From contig CM037598.1 in the NCBI GenBank assembly GCA_021018995.1, forward strand, positions 68,838,671-68,902,670: a stretch of DNA of 64,000 nucleotides. The letters run 5' to 3'. The stretch comes from Chloranthus sessilifolius (Eukaryota > Streptophyta > Magnoliopsida > Chloranthales > Chloranthaceae). Under the pieces are notes generated by a model. The model saw only the letters and a list, made by a program, of their open reading frames with translations, was not told where the DNA came from and ran no database searches. A program made the position numbers and the translations under genes. Shown piece by piece: positions 14,901-28,765 of the stretch (the stretch's first letter is position 1; each line of letters begins with the position of its first letter).

Positions 14901-17900
14901 TTCAAGCATTTAGGTTCAAGCATTCACGTTCAAGCATTCATTACATTCAAGCATTAACGTTCAAACATTCAAGTTCAAGCGATCATGTTCAAGTATTCAC
15001 GTTCTGGCATTCATGCTCAAGCATTTACGTTCAAGCGTGTTACCATCTCTCAAGCATTCAAATTCAAGCATTCACGTCCAAGCAATCACGTTGAAGCATT
15101 CATGGTCAAGCATTAACGTTCAAGCATTCAGGCTCAAGCATTCAAGTACAAGCAATCATTTTCAAACATTCACGTTCAAGAATTCTTTTTAAAGCAATGA
15201 CATTTAAGCATTCACGTTCAAGCATTCTTGTTCAAGCAATGACGTTCAAGCATTCAGGTTCAAGCATTGACGTTCATGCATTCACGTTCAAGCTTTCACA
15301 TTTCAGCATTTAGGTTCTAGCATTCATGTTCATGTATTCATGTTCATGCACACATTCAACCATTCATGTTCAAGCATTCACGTTCAAGCGTTCATGTTCA
15401 ACCATTCATGTTAAAGAATTCACCTTCAAGCATTCTAGTTCGAGCAATCACGTTCAATTGTGCCACTATCTATCAAGCATTCACATTCAAGCATCCATGC
15501 TAAAGAATTCACATTCAAGCATTCAAGTTCAAGCATTCATGTTCCAACATTCACGTTCACGCAGACATTCAACCATTCACGTTCATGCATTCACGTTCAA
15601 CCATTCTTTTTAAAGCAATGACATTTAAGCATTCACGTTCAAGCATTCTTGTTCAAGCAATGGCGTTCAACCATTCACGTTCAAGCATTTACGTTCATGC
15701 ATTCCCATTCAAGCTTTCACGTTCCAGCATTTAGGTTTTAGCATTCAGGTTCAAGCATTCACGTTCATGTATTCACGTTCATTCATACATTCAACCATTC
15801 ATGTTCAAGCATTCACGTTCAAGCATCCATGCTAAAGAATTCACATTCAAGCATTCAAGTTCAAGCATTCGTGTTCAAGCATTCACGTTCAAGCATTCAT
15901 GCTCCATCATTCACGTTCACACACACATTCAACCATTCACGTTCAAGAGTTCACGTTCAATCATTCACGTTCTGCCATTAACGTTCAACCATTTGTGTTA
16001 AAGCATTCACTTTCAAGCATTCTAGTTCGAGCAATCACGTCCATGCGTTCCACCATCTATCAAGCATCCATGCTTAAGCATTCACATTCAAGCATTCAAG
16101 TTCAAGTGTTCGTGTTCAAGCATTCACGTTCAAGCATTCTTGTTAAAGTATTCACGTCCATGCATTCCAGTTCAAGCATTCCTGATCGAACATTCACTTT
16201 TAAGCATTCAAGTTCAAGCATTCATGTTCAAGCATTGTGTTCAAGCATTCACGTTCATTCCAGTTCAAGCATTCACGTTCATTCACGTTCAAGCAATGAA
16301 GATCAAGCATTCACGTTCAAGCAATGGTGTCCAAGTATTCATGCTCAACAATGACGTTCAAGCATTCATGTTCAGTTAATGACGTTCAAGCATTCAGTTT
16401 CAAGCGTTCACGTTCAAGAATTCCTATTCAGTGTTCATGTTCAAGTAATCTTGTTCAAGCATTCACATTCATGCATTCGAGTTCAAGCATTCACGTTCAA
16501 GCATTCACTTTCAAGCAATGACTTTCAAACACTCACGTTCAAGCATTCAGGTTCAAGCATTCTAGTTCATGGATTCATGTTCAAGTAATCTTGTTCAAGC
16601 ATTTCTAGTTCATGGATTCATGTTCAAGTAATCTTGTTCAAGAATTCAATTTCATGCATTATGGTTCAAACATTCATGTTCATGCATTCACTTTCAAGCA
16701 TTCACGTTCAAACATTCACGTTCAAGCATTCATGTTCAAGCATTCTGGTTCAGGCATTCTTGTTCAAGCATTCACGTTCAAGCATTCATGTTCAAGAAAT
16801 AATGTTTAAACATTCACATTTAAGCATTCAAGTTCGATCGTTCATGCTCAAGAATTTACGTACAAGCATTCACGTTCAACCATTCACATTCTACCATTCA
16901 TGTTCAAGCATTCACTTTCAAGCATTCACGATGCATTCACGTTCGAGCATTGACGTTCAAGCGTGTCACTAGCCATCAAGCATTCACGTTCAAGCATTCA
17001 AGTTCTAGCATTCACGTTCAAGAAATCTCGTTCAAGCATTCTTTTTCAGGCACTTAGGTTCAAGCATTCACGTTCTAGCATTCATGTTCAAGTATTAATG
17101 TTCAAACGTTCAAGTTCAAGCAATCATGTTCAAGCATTCACGTTCAACAATTCATGCTCAAGCATTTGCATTCAAGCGTGTTAGTGTCTCTCAAGCATTC
17201 ACTTTCAAGCATTCACGTCCAACCAATCACGTTCAAGCATTCATGTTCAAGCATTAACGTTCAAGCATTCAGGCTCAAGCATTCAGGTACAAGCATTCAT
17301 TTTCAAACATTCACGTTCAAGTAGTCATGTTCAAGCATTCTTTTTAAAGTAATGACGTTCAAGCATTCCTGTTCAAGCAATGACATTCTAGCATTGACGT
17401 TCAAGCATTGATGTTCATGCATTCATGTTCAAGCATTCACATTCGAGCATTTAGGTTCTAGCATTCATGTTCAAGCATTCACCTTCCAACATTCACGTTC
17501 ATCTATTCATGTTCATGCACACATTCAACCATTCACGTTCAAGCATTCACGTTCAAGAATTCACGTTGAACCATTCATGTTAAAGCATTCACTTTCAAGC
17601 ATTCTAGTTCGAGCAATCACGTTCAAGTGTGCCACTATCTATCAAGCATTCACGTTCAAGCATCCATGCTTAAGCATTCACATTCAAGCGTTCAAGTTTA
17701 AGCGTTCGTGTTCAAGCATTCATGTTCCAGCATTCACGTTCATTTATTCATGTTCATGCACACATTCAACGATTCATGTTCAAGCATTCATGTTCAACCA
17801 TTCGTGTTCAAGCATTAACTTTCAAGCTTTCTAGTTCGAGCAATCACGTTCAAGTGTTCCACTATCTATCAAGCATTCACGTTCAAGCATCCATGCTTAA

Positions 17901-19293
17901 GCATTCACATTCAAGCATTCAAGTTCAAGCGCTCCTGTTCAAGCATTCTCGTTTAAGCATTCACGTTCAAGCATTCAGGTTTAGGCATTCACGTTCAAGA
18001 ATTCCTATTCATGCATTTATGTCCAAGTAATCTTGTTCAGGCATTCACGTTTATGCATTCTGGTTCAAGCATTCAGGTTCATGCATACACGTTCAAGCAT
18101 TCACATTCAGGCATTCTTGTTCAAGCATTCAAGTTCAAGCATTCACGTTTCAACATTCACGTTCATCTATTCAAGTTCATGCATTCAAGTTCAAACATTC
18201 AAGTTCCAGCGTTCGTGTTCAAGAATTCATGTTCAAGCATTCATGTTCAAGTATTCACGTTCATGCATTCCATTTCAAGCATTCATGTTCAAGCATTCAC
18301 GTTCAACCATTCGTGTTAAAGCATTCACTTTCAAGCATTCTAGATCAAGCAATCACGTTAAAGCATCCACGCTTAAGCATTCACATTCAAGCATTCAAGT
18401 TCACGCGTTCGTGTTCATGAATTCACGATCAAGCATCCATGTTCAAGTATTCACGTTCATGCATTCCAGTTCAAGCATTCACGTTCAAGCATTCCTCATC
18501 AAACATTCACTTTTCAGCATTCAAGTTCAAGCATTCACGTTCAAGCATTTGTGTTCAAGCATTCACGATCATTCACGTTCATTCATGTTCAAGCATTCAC
18601 ATTCAAGCAAAGGCATTCAAGTATTCATGTTCAACAATGATGTTCAAGCATACATGTTCAGGTAATGACGTTCAAGCATTCAGGTTCAAGAATTGTTGTT
18701 TAGGCGTTCATGTTCAAGTAATCTTGTTCAGGCATTCACATTCATGCATTCAGGTCCAAGCATTCACTTTCAAGCAATGACATTCAAACATTCACGTTCA
18801 AGCGTTCAGGTTCAAGCACTCACGTTCAAGCATTCCTGTTCATTCATTCATGTTCATGTAATCTTGTTCAAGCATTCCAGTTCATGCATTATGGTTCAAG
18901 CATGCATGTTCATGCATTCACTTTTAAGCATTCACGTTCAAACATTCACGTTCAAGCATTCCCGTTCAGGCATTCTTGTTCAAGCATTCAAGTTCAAGCA
19001 TACACTTTCAAGCATTCATGTTCAAGAAATAATGTTTAGGCATTCACATTTAAGCATTCAAGTTCGATCAATCATGCTCAAGAATTTAGTACAAGCACTC
19101 ACGTTCAACCATTCACGTTCAACAATTCATGTTCAAGCATTGACTTTTAAGCATTCGCGATGCATTCACGTTCAAGTGTGTCACTAGCAATCAAGCATTC
19201 ACATTCAAGCATTCAAGTTCTAGCATTCACATTCAAGCAATCTCGTTCAAGCATTCATTTTCAGGCATTTAGGTTCACGCATTCACGTTCAAG

Positions 19294-21215
19294 CATTCCT
19301 ATTCAAACATTCACTTTTAAGCATTCAAGTTCAGGCATTCATGTTCATGCATTCACATTGAAGCATTCATGTTCAAGCATTCACGCTCATTCTTGTTCAA
19401 GCAATGAAGTTCAAGCATTCACATTGTAGCAATAGCGTTCAAGCATTCTTGTTCAAACATTCACTTTAAGCATTCAAATTCAAACATTCACATTCAAGCA
19501 TTCACGTTAAAGCATTCATGTTTAAGAATTCACATTCAAGCATTCACGTTCATGCAATGTAGTTCAAGCATCAAAGTTCAACAATGACTTTCAAGCATCA
19601 CGTTCAAGAATTCTCGCTCTAGCAGTCTCGTTCAAGCATTCATGTTCAAGCATTCCCGTTCAAGAATTCATGTTCCAGCACCCACGTTCATGTATTCATG
19701 TTCATGCAAACATTCAACCATTGATGTTCAAGCATTCAGGTTTAAACATTCACGTACATGAATTCATGTTAAAATATTCACTTTCAAGTATTCTAGTTCG
19801 AGCATTCACATTCAAGCGCGCCACTCTCTACCAAGCATTCACGTTCAAGCATCCATGCTTAAGCATTCACATTCAAGCATTCAAGTTCAAGCGTTCGTGT
19901 TCAAGAATTCACGTTCAAGCATTCATGTTTAAGTATTCACGTTCAAGCATTCCATTTCAAGCATTCACGTTCAAGTATTCACGTTCAAGCATTCACGTTC
20001 ATGCATTCCAGTTCAAGCATTCATGTTCAAGCATTCCTGATCAAACATTCACTTTTAAGCATTAATGTTCAAGCATTTGTGTTCAATCATTTAAGTTCAA
20101 GCATTCACATTCATTCATGTTCAAGCAATGAAGTTCAAGCAATGACGTTCAAGCATGCACGTTCAAGCATTCAGGTTCAAGCATTCAGGTTCAAGAATTC
20201 ACGTTCAAGTATTCATTTTCAGGCATTTAGGTTCAAGCATTCACGTTCAAGCATTCATGTTCAAGCATTCACGTTCAAGCATTAATATTCTGGCACACGT
20301 TCAAGTATTCACGTTCAAGCATTCCTGTTCAAACATTCACTTTTAAGCATTCAAGTTCAGGCATTCATGTTCATGCATTCACATTGAAGCATTCATGTTC
20401 ATGCATTCACGCTCATTCTTGTTCAAGCCATAAAGTTAAGCATTCACATTGTAGAAATAACGTTCAAGCATTCTTGTTCAAACATTCACTTTAAGCATTC
20501 AAATTCAAACATTCACATTCAAGCATTCACGTTAAAGCATTCATGTTTAAGAATTTACATTCAAGCATTCACGTTCATGCAATGTAGTTCAAGCATCCAA
20601 GTTCAACAATGACTTTCAAGCATTCACGTTCAAGAATTCTCGTTCTAGCAGTCTCGTTCAAGCATTCATGTTCAAGCATTCCCGTTCAAGAGTTCATGTT
20701 CCAGCACCCACGTTCATGTATTCATGTTGATGCAAACATTCAACCATTGATGTTCAAGCATTCAGGTTCAATCATTCACGTACAAGAATTCATGTTAAAA
20801 TATTCACTTTCAAGTATTCGACTTCGAGCATTTACGTTTAAGCGTGCCACTATCTACAAAGCATTCACGTTCAAGCATCCATGCTTAAGCATTCACATTC
20901 AAGCATTCAAGTTCAAGGGTTTCTGTTCAAGAATTCACGTTCAAGCATTCATGTTTTAAGTATTCACGTTCAAGCATTCCATTTCAAGCATTAACGTTCA
21001 AGTATTCATGTTCAAGCATTCACGTTCATGCATTCCAGTTCAAGCATTCACGTTCAAGCATTCCTGATCAAACATTCACTTTTAAGCATTAATGTTCAAG
21101 CATTTGTGTTCAATCATTCAAGTTCAAGCATTCACATTCATTCATGTTCAAGCAATGAAGTTCAAGCAATGACGTTCAAGCATGCACGTTCAAGCATTCA
21201 GGTTCAAGCATTCTT
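19294..21215. repeat. 1.03-kb tandem segmental duplication inside the satellite
   Basis: Two adjacent copies, starting near 19294 and 20320 (offset about 1026), share the same order of rare variants. Examples are CATTCACATTGTAG with an AATAGCG/AATAACG variant, TTCACTTTAAGCATTCAAA (a 13-base unit), CAGCACCCACGTTCATG and TTAAAATATTCACTTTC. A more diverged relative lies at about 36750-37770. This is a higher-order repeat unit duplicated well after the original 14-mer expansion. Confidence 0.85.
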
Positions 21216-23835
21216 TTTCGTGCATTCATGTTCAAGTAATCTTCTTCAGGCATTCACGTTCAAGCATTCTGGTTCAAGCATTCATGCTCATGTAATCACT
21301 TTCAAGCATTCACGTTCAGAGATTCACGTTCAAACATTCATGTTCAAGCATTCACGTTCAAGCATTCATGTCGAAGCATTCATGTTCAGGCATTCACGTT
21401 CAAGCATTTAGGTTCAGGAATTCACGTTCAAGCATTCAGGTTCAGGCATTCGCGTTCAATCATTCAGGCTCATGCATTCATGTTCAAGTAATCTTGTTCA
21501 AGCATTCACGTTCATTCATTCTGGTTCATGCATTCATGTTCACGCATTCACTTTCAAGCATTCACGTTCAAACATTAACGTTCAAGGAATCACGTTTAGG
21601 CATTCTTGTTCAAGCACTCAGGTTCAAGCATTCATGTTCAAGCATTCATGTTCAAGTATTAACATTCAAGCATTAACGTTCAAACATTCAAGTTCAAGCG
21701 ATCATGTTCAAGCATTCACGTTCTAGCATTCATGCTCAAGCATTTACGTTCAAGCGTGTTACCGTCTCTCAAGCTTTCAAATTCAAGCATTCATGTCCAA
21801 GCAATCATGTTCAAGCATTCATGTTCAAGCTTTACCGTTCAAGCATTCAGGTACAAGCATTCATTTTCAAACATTCACATTCAACCATTCATGTTCAAGC
21901 ATTCTTTTTAAAGCAATGACATTTAAGCATTCACGTTCAAGCATTCTTGTTCAAGCATTGACGTTCATGCATTCACGTTCAAGCTTTCACGTTTCAGCAT
22001 TTAAGTTCTAGCATTCAGGTTCAAGCATTCACGTTCCAACATTCACGTTCATGTATTCATGTTCATGCACACATTCAACCATTCATGTTCAATCATTCAC
22101 GTTCAAGCGTTCACGTTCAACCATTCATGTTAAAGAATTCACTTTCAAGCATTCCAGTTCGAGCAATCACGTTCAAGTGTGCCACTATCTATCAAGCATT
22201 CACATTCAAGCATCCATGCTAAAGAATTCATATTCAAGCATTCAAGTTCAAGCGTTCGTGTTCAAGCATTCATGTTCCAGCATTCACGTTCACGCACACA
22301 TTCAGCCATTCACGTTCAAGCGTTCACATTCAATCATTCACGTTCAACCATTAACATTCAACCATTTGTGTTAAAGCATTCACTTTCAAGCATTCTAGTT
22401 CGAGCAATCACGTCCAAGCGTTCCACTATCTATCATGCATTCACATTCAAGCATCCATGCTTAAGCATTCACATTCAAGCATTCAAGTTCAAGCGTTCGT
22501 GTTCAAGCATTCATGTTCAAGCATTCCTATTAAAGTATTCACGTCCATGCATTCTAGTTCAAACATTCACTTTCAAGCATTCCTGATCGAACATTCACTT
22601 TTAAGCATTCAATTCAAGCATTTATGTTTAGGCATTCACGTTCGTTCCAGTTCAAGCATTCACGTTCATTCATGTTAAAGCAATGCAGTTCAAGCATTCA
22701 CATTCAAGCAACGGTGTTCAGGTATTCAGGTTCAACAAAGACATTCAAGCATTTATGTTTCAGTAATGACATTCAAGCATTCAGGTTCAAGCATTCACGT
22801 TCAAGAATTCCTATTCAATGTTCATGTTCAAGTAATCTTTTTCAAGCATTCACATTCATGCTTTCGAGTTCAAGCATTCACGTTCAAGCATTCACTTTCA
22901 AGCAATGACTTTCAACCACTCATGTTCAAGCATTCAGGTTCAAGTAATCTTGTTCAAGCATTCAATTTCATGCATTATGGTTCAAGCATTCATGTTCATG
23001 CATTCACTTTCAAGCATTAACGTTCAAACATTCACGTTCAACCATTCATGTTCAAGCATTCTCGTTCAGGCATTCTTGTTCAAGCATTCAGGTTCAAGCA
23101 TTTACGTTCAAGCATTCATGTTCAAGAAATAATGTTTAAACATTCACATTTAAGCATTCAAGTTCGATCGTTCATGCTCAAGCATTCACGTTCAACCATT
23201 CATATTCAAGCATTCACGATGCATTCACATTCGAGCATTGACGTTCAAGCGTGTCACTGGCCATCAAACATTCACGTTCAAGCATTCGAGTTCTAGCATT
23301 CACGTTCAAGCAATCCCGTTCAAACATTCATTTTCAGGCATTTAGGTTCAAGCATTCACATTCTAGCATTAATGTTCAAGTATTAACGTTCAAACGTTCA
23401 AGTTCAAGCGATCATGTTCAAGTGTTCACGTTATAAAATTCATGCTCAAGCATTAACTTTCAAGCGTGTTACTGTCTCTCAAGCATTCACTTTCAAGCAT
23501 TCACGTCCAAGCAATCACGTTCAAGCATTCATGTTCAAGCATTAACGTGCAAGCATTCAGGCTCAAGCATTCGGGTACAAGCATTCATTTTCAAACATTG
23601 ACATTCAAGCATTCATGTTCAAGCATTGTTTTTAAAGCAATGACGTTCAAGCATTCCTGTTCAGGCAATGACGTTCAAGCATTCACGTTTGAGCATTTTG
23701 GTTCTAGCATTCACGTTCCAACATTCACGTTCATCTATTGATGTTCACGCACACATTCAACCATTCACGTTCAAGCATTCATGTTCAAGAATTCACGTTC
23801 AACCATTCATGTTAAAGCATTCACTTTCAAGGAAC

Positions 23836-24655
23836 ATTAAAGTGCATTCACATTCATGCATACCTATTCAATCACATCAAGCATGTTCTTTCATGTAAGC
23901 TCTCAAGTTCAACGCTCATGCATCCGTGTTCAAGTATTCCAAGTTCAAGCATCTACATTCAAGGATCTGTGTTCCAAAGATTCAACTATCAAGCATTCAC
24001 GCTCAAGCATCCATGTTAAAGAACCCATGTTGGCCCAAAGATTCATGTGCAAAGCATTCATGTTCAAATGTGATCAAACATTCATGTTCGCATGCATGTG
24101 CATTAACATTCAAGAACATTTAAGCATTCTTGTTCAAGCATTCATGATCTGCATTCATTCAAGCATTCCCTGCTCAAGCATTCATGTTCAAGCATTGACG
24201 CTCAAGCATTCTGCTCAAGCATTCAGATTCAATTCTGGTTCAAGCATTCATGTTCAAGCATTCAAGCATTCACGCTATTCATGTTTAAGTATTCTGTGTT
24301 CAAGCATTCATGTTCCATCATTGCGTGTCACCATTCATATCAAGCATTTATGTTCAAGCATTTACGCTCAAGCATTCACGCTCAAGCATCCATGTTCAAG
24401 AATCAATGTTGAAGCATCTACGCATTCAAGCATACATGTTCCAAGATTCATGTTCAACATTCATGTTCAAGCATTGACGCTCAAACATCTAAAGTTCAAT
24501 TATTTCAAGCTTTCACATTCAACATTAAGCATTCATATTCAAGCATTCACGCTCAAGCATTTAGGTTCAAGCATTCATGTTCAAGCATTCACATTAAATC
24601 ATGTCACTATTTGTCAAGCATTCACGTTCATGCACCCATGTTCACAAAGTATAGC
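23836..24655. repeat. Scrambled edge of the 14-bp array
   Basis: Recognisable TTCAAGCATTCA pieces continue, but with frequent insertions and deletions, so the 14-base register is lost. A GCTCAAGCATTCACG variant (GTT replaced by GCT) becomes common. The 269-codon open frame here is a by-product of the repeat and not a gene. Array edges that escape homogenisation typically look like this. Confidence 0.85.
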
Positions 24656-25090
24656 TTATTTTTGATGGGGGATCCCTTTTGGTCAGGAGATAGTAATAAT
24701 AGTAAAGAACACTTTAATTGTGTGAGATCAAAGTTTCTAATTTAATGGTTGAAGATTACTTAAACACTATTTGGTGTATGAATGTCTGTTAGGGAATCAT
24801 TATCCCTAAAAGGGGCCTAGGAACCGAGAGAGAATTTTGGGATGGGATTTGGGGGAGAGAGAGAAAGAATTTTGGGAGTAATATTTGAGAAGAGAGAGAG
24901 AGAGAGAGAGAATTTTGGGAGTCAATTTATGTTAAAAAATTTGTGGATAAAAAAGTAAGTTTTTAAAATATCTAAAGAATTTTTTGGATTTTGGGGATCC
25001 TTATTAAAAGATCTTGGCGCTTAAAAGTTGGAACTTCAAAGATTTTAAAGAAAAACCTTTATGCCATGTGGGATCCTAGGACTTATCTAT
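24656..25090. other. Non-repeat island between two scrambled array segments
   Basis: About 430 bases with no 14-mer at all, AT-rich, with a purine-rich centre in which GAATTTTGGGA recurs three times beside GA runs. The word GGGGATCC occurs near both ends (about 24667 and 24994), and a GGGATCC follows at about 25070. There is no open frame of note, no recognised transposon ends and no RNA gene. It may be a fragment of original flanking DNA or the remains of an insertion. Confidence 0.6.
24853..24912. repeat. GA microsatellite
   Basis: Interrupted (GA)n tract with the longest pure run at about 24893-24911, embedded in the purine-rich core of the island. Confidence 0.9.
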
Positions 25091-28000
25091 CAACGTGGTT
25101 CATATGCATGTTCCAGACTCCATGTTAAGGCTCTTTACGTTCCAACATTCATTCATTCACGTTTGAAGCATTCACGTCGAGCATTCACGCTCAAGCAATA
25201 CACTTTCACGCCCAAGCGCCTCATGTTCAAGAGTTCGATTCAAGCTTTCAGTTCAAGCATTAACATTCAAGCATTCACGCTTCATGCATCCGTGTTCAAG
25301 TATTCATGTTTAAGCATTGACATTCAAGCATTCACGCTCAACGATTCAGTTCGATTCACATTCATAAGCTGCACACGCTCATCAAGCATTCAATGCTCGA
25401 GCATCCAAGTTGAAGAACCCATGTTCAAGAATTCACGCTCAAGATTCATGTTCAAAGCATATTTCAAGCATCTACATTCAAGTGTGTCACCATCATATCA
25501 AGCATTCATGTTCAAGTATTCTAGTTCAAGCATTAAAGTGAAGCATTCAAGTTCAAGCATTCTGCTCAAGCATTTAAGTTCAAGCCATTTACGCTCAAGC
25601 ATTCTGTCACATTATCGTAAGCATTCACGCTCAAGCATTCATGATCAAACATTCATGTTAAAGCATTTGGGTCCAAACATTTGGGTTCAAGCATTCCAAG
25701 CTTTTGCATGTATCATGTTCAACGCATACTTGCTCATTAGCAAGCTCAAGTGTGTCCCTCATCTATCAAGCATTCATGTCCAAGCCGCTCATGTTCAAGC
25801 ATTCGTTCAAGCATCTGGCTAGCATTAGGCATATCTGGTTCAATTATTCGCATTCAAGCAATATCAAGCAATACACACATTCAAGCATAAGCTCAAGCAT
25901 TCACGCTCAAGCTTCTATGTTCAAGCATTCACATTCATCCATGTTCCATTCAACGATGCAATGTTCAAAAACATTATTATTTTGAGAATTCACATTCAAG
26001 CATTTAGGTTCTAGCATTCACATTCAATCGTGAGTCAGATTTGTCAAGCATTCAAGTTCAAGCATCCATGTTCAAGAATTCATGTTTAGGCATTCATGTT
26101 CAAAGCTTTCACGCTCAAAGATTTAGTTAAGTATTCATGATCAAGAATTCAATGCTCAAGTTTCACTATCCATCAACATTCATATAAAACATTCATGTTC
26201 CATTCATGCCCTAAATAACGCTCAAGAATTCATGTTTTCACGATCAAGTTCAGATCTGCATTCATACATTCCAAAGATTCATGTTCAAGAATTTTTATTC
26301 ATGCTGATTCTGTGATTCATGTTCATGCATTTAGGTTCCAGCATTGATGCTCAAGTGTGTCACTAATCTATCAAGTATTCACGCTCAAGCATCCATGTTC
26401 AAGAATCAATGTTCAAGCATTCACGCTCAAGCTCCCATGTTCAAGAATCCATGTTAATGAATTCCTGCTCCAACAATCATGTTCAAGCATTCACCTTCAA
26501 GCATTTAGGTTCAAGCATTCATCGCTAAAATTCACGTCTAGTATTCATGTTCAAGCATCACATTCATGCATGTCACTTCTATGAAGCATTCACGCTTAAG
26601 CATTCAAGTTCAAGATTCATCTGCTTTCAAGCAAGCTTCATCAAGCATTCATGTTCAAGCATTCACTTCAAGAATTGATATCTGCCTATTCACGCTCAAG
26701 CATCACGCTCAGCATTCATGTCATGTATCTACGCATTCAAGCGCGTCATTCATCTATCAAGCATGATTGTTCAAGCATCTACGCTCACATCCATGTTCAA
26801 GAATCCATATTCAAGCATTCACGTTCAAGCATTCACGCTCAAGCATTCATGTTCATGCATTCACGCTCGCATTCACGCTCAAAAGTTCATGTTCAAGCAT
26901 TCACATTATAGCATTTCATTTTGAAGCATTCACGCCCAAACATTCTGTGCATACCATTCAAGCATTCAAGCTCTCATTCATCAGCATTCATGTCCTCGAT
27001 GATCAAGCATTCACGCTCAACTCACATCATTCACGCTCAAGCATTCATGTTCAAGCTTTCACGCTCACATTGCCACATATACCATTCATGTTCAAGCATT
27101 CACGCTTCAAGCATTTCATGTTCAAGCATTCACTTTCAACCATTCGTGTTAAAGCATTCATGGTCAAGCATTCATTGGATTTCATTCAAGCATCTACCTT
27201 CAAAATTCAAGCATTCAATTCAAGCATTCATGTTCAGATTCACGCTCAAGCATTCACGTTCCAGCATTAATGTTCATGCATTCATGTTCAAGCAATCATG
27301 TTCGAGCATTCACGTTCAAGCATACGCCCCAACCTGCTCATGTTCAAACATTCACGCTTGAAGCACTTCCAGTTCAAGCATTTGGATTTCTATTCAAGTA
27401 TTCATGTACACAACTGCGCTTCAAGCAATATTCACGCCCATGTGCTCATGTTCAAGCATTCGCTTCAAGCATTTTCAAGTTCAAGCATTCACGCTCAAGC
27501 ATGTTCAAGCATTCACATTTAAGCATTGATGTTCAAGCATTCACGCTCAAGCATCTGTTCCAACATTCACATTAAAGCATGCATGTCACTATCTATCAAG
27601 CATTCACGCTCACATCCTTGTTCAAGAATCCATGTTCAAGAATTCACGCTTCAAGCATATAGGTTGAAGCATTCATGTTCAAGCATGTCATTATCTATCA
27701 AGCATTCACATTCGCATTCAAGTTCAAGCATTCAAGCCTCATTAACATTCAAGAATTCAAGTTCAAGTATTCGTTCAAGCATTCGCATTCGCATTGTTTG
27801 TATCATTCATGTTCAAGCATTGACGCTCTAGCATTCTGCTCAAGCATCTGTGATTCAAGCATTCAGGTTCAAGCATTCTCATTCAAGGATCCATGTTCAA
27901 GCATTCACGTTCAAGTATTCCTGTTTAAGCATTCCTATTCAAGCATTCATTCAAGCATTCATGTTCAAGAATTCAGTTCCAAAGATTCATGTTCACGCGG

Positions 28001-28765
28001 TCACCATTCATCCCAGCATTTACGCCAAGCCTTTTACGCTCGAAGCATTCACTTTCAAGCATCCACGCTCAAAATCAATGTTCAAGCATTCTGCTCAAGC
28101 ATGCCACATGTTTCAACATTTTGGTTCAAATCATTCATGCTCAAGCATTCCGCTTTGAGGTTCAAGTATTCACTTTCGACTTCACGCTCAAGCATTTAGC
28201 ATTCATATTCGTGGAATTGACGTTGAAGCATTAAGCATTGAAGCGCTGCTACCATTCTATCAAGTGTTCATGTTCAAGAATTCTAGTTCAAGTATTAAAG
28301 TAAAGCATTCTGCTTAAGCATTCACATTGAAGCATTTAAATTCCAGCCATTAACGCTCACATTCTCATGTTCAAGCATTCACGCTCAAGCATTCACGCAA
28401 CCATTCATGTTCAAGCATTCATGTCCAAACATTCGCTCAAGCACGCTCAATGTTCATGCATTCTGCTCAAGCATTCTTGTTGGAATTCATGTAGCATTCA
28501 CGCTCATGTATTCAAGTTCAAGCATTCACGCTCGCATTCAATCAAGCATTCTGCGTTCAAGCATTCACGCTCTGCCATTCTGAAGCACGTTGAAGCATTC
28601 ACGCTCAACCATTCATGTTCAAGCATTCACGCTCAAGAATTTATGTTCAAGCATTAAACATTCATGTTCTAGCATTCATGTTCAAGCATTCACATTTAAG
28701 CATTAACGTTCAAGCATGTTCATGTTCGTATTGACGCCAAACATTCACTTCAAGCAAGTATCTAC
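25091..28765. repeat. Scrambled 14-bp array, GCTCAAG subfamily
   Basis: Dominated by CACGCTCAAGCATTCA and GTTCAAGCATTCATG units, with many 1-5 base gaps, truncated units and unrelated short inserts. It differs from the flanking ordered blocks both in the GCT variant and in irregular spacing. Occasional CACTATCTATCAAGC markers (about 27586 and 27688) show common descent. No gene was found; the open frames (up to 253 codons) read the repeat. Confidence 0.85.

Larger units (their letters stand above)
1..23835. repeat. 14-bp satellite array, ordered block I
   Basis: Tandem array of a 14-base unit, consensus TTCAAGCATTCACG. The unit's single CpG appears as CACG, CATG or CACA in neighbouring copies. 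Other frequent variants are TTCTAG, TTTAAG, TTAAAG, CAACCATTC and CAATGACG. The array is interrupted by phase-breaking motifs that recur as blocks. Motif A (GTGTTACTGTCTCTCAAGC) lies near 303, 751, 1126, 5434, 7219, 11877, 13553, 15035, 17176, 21757 and 23465. Motif B (GTGCCACTATCTATCAAGC) lies near 7645, 12276, 14017, 15459, 17628 and 22177. Motif C (GTGTCACTAGCAATCAAGC) lies near 11213, 13352, 16963, 19178 and 23241. A CATGCACACATTCAAC motif is also common. Every plus-strand ORF here is an artefact: three 14-base units make 42 bases, so every frame reads the same 14-residue cycle (FKHSRSSIHVQAFT and variants). No gene, tRNA or promoter was seen. Confidence 0.97.
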
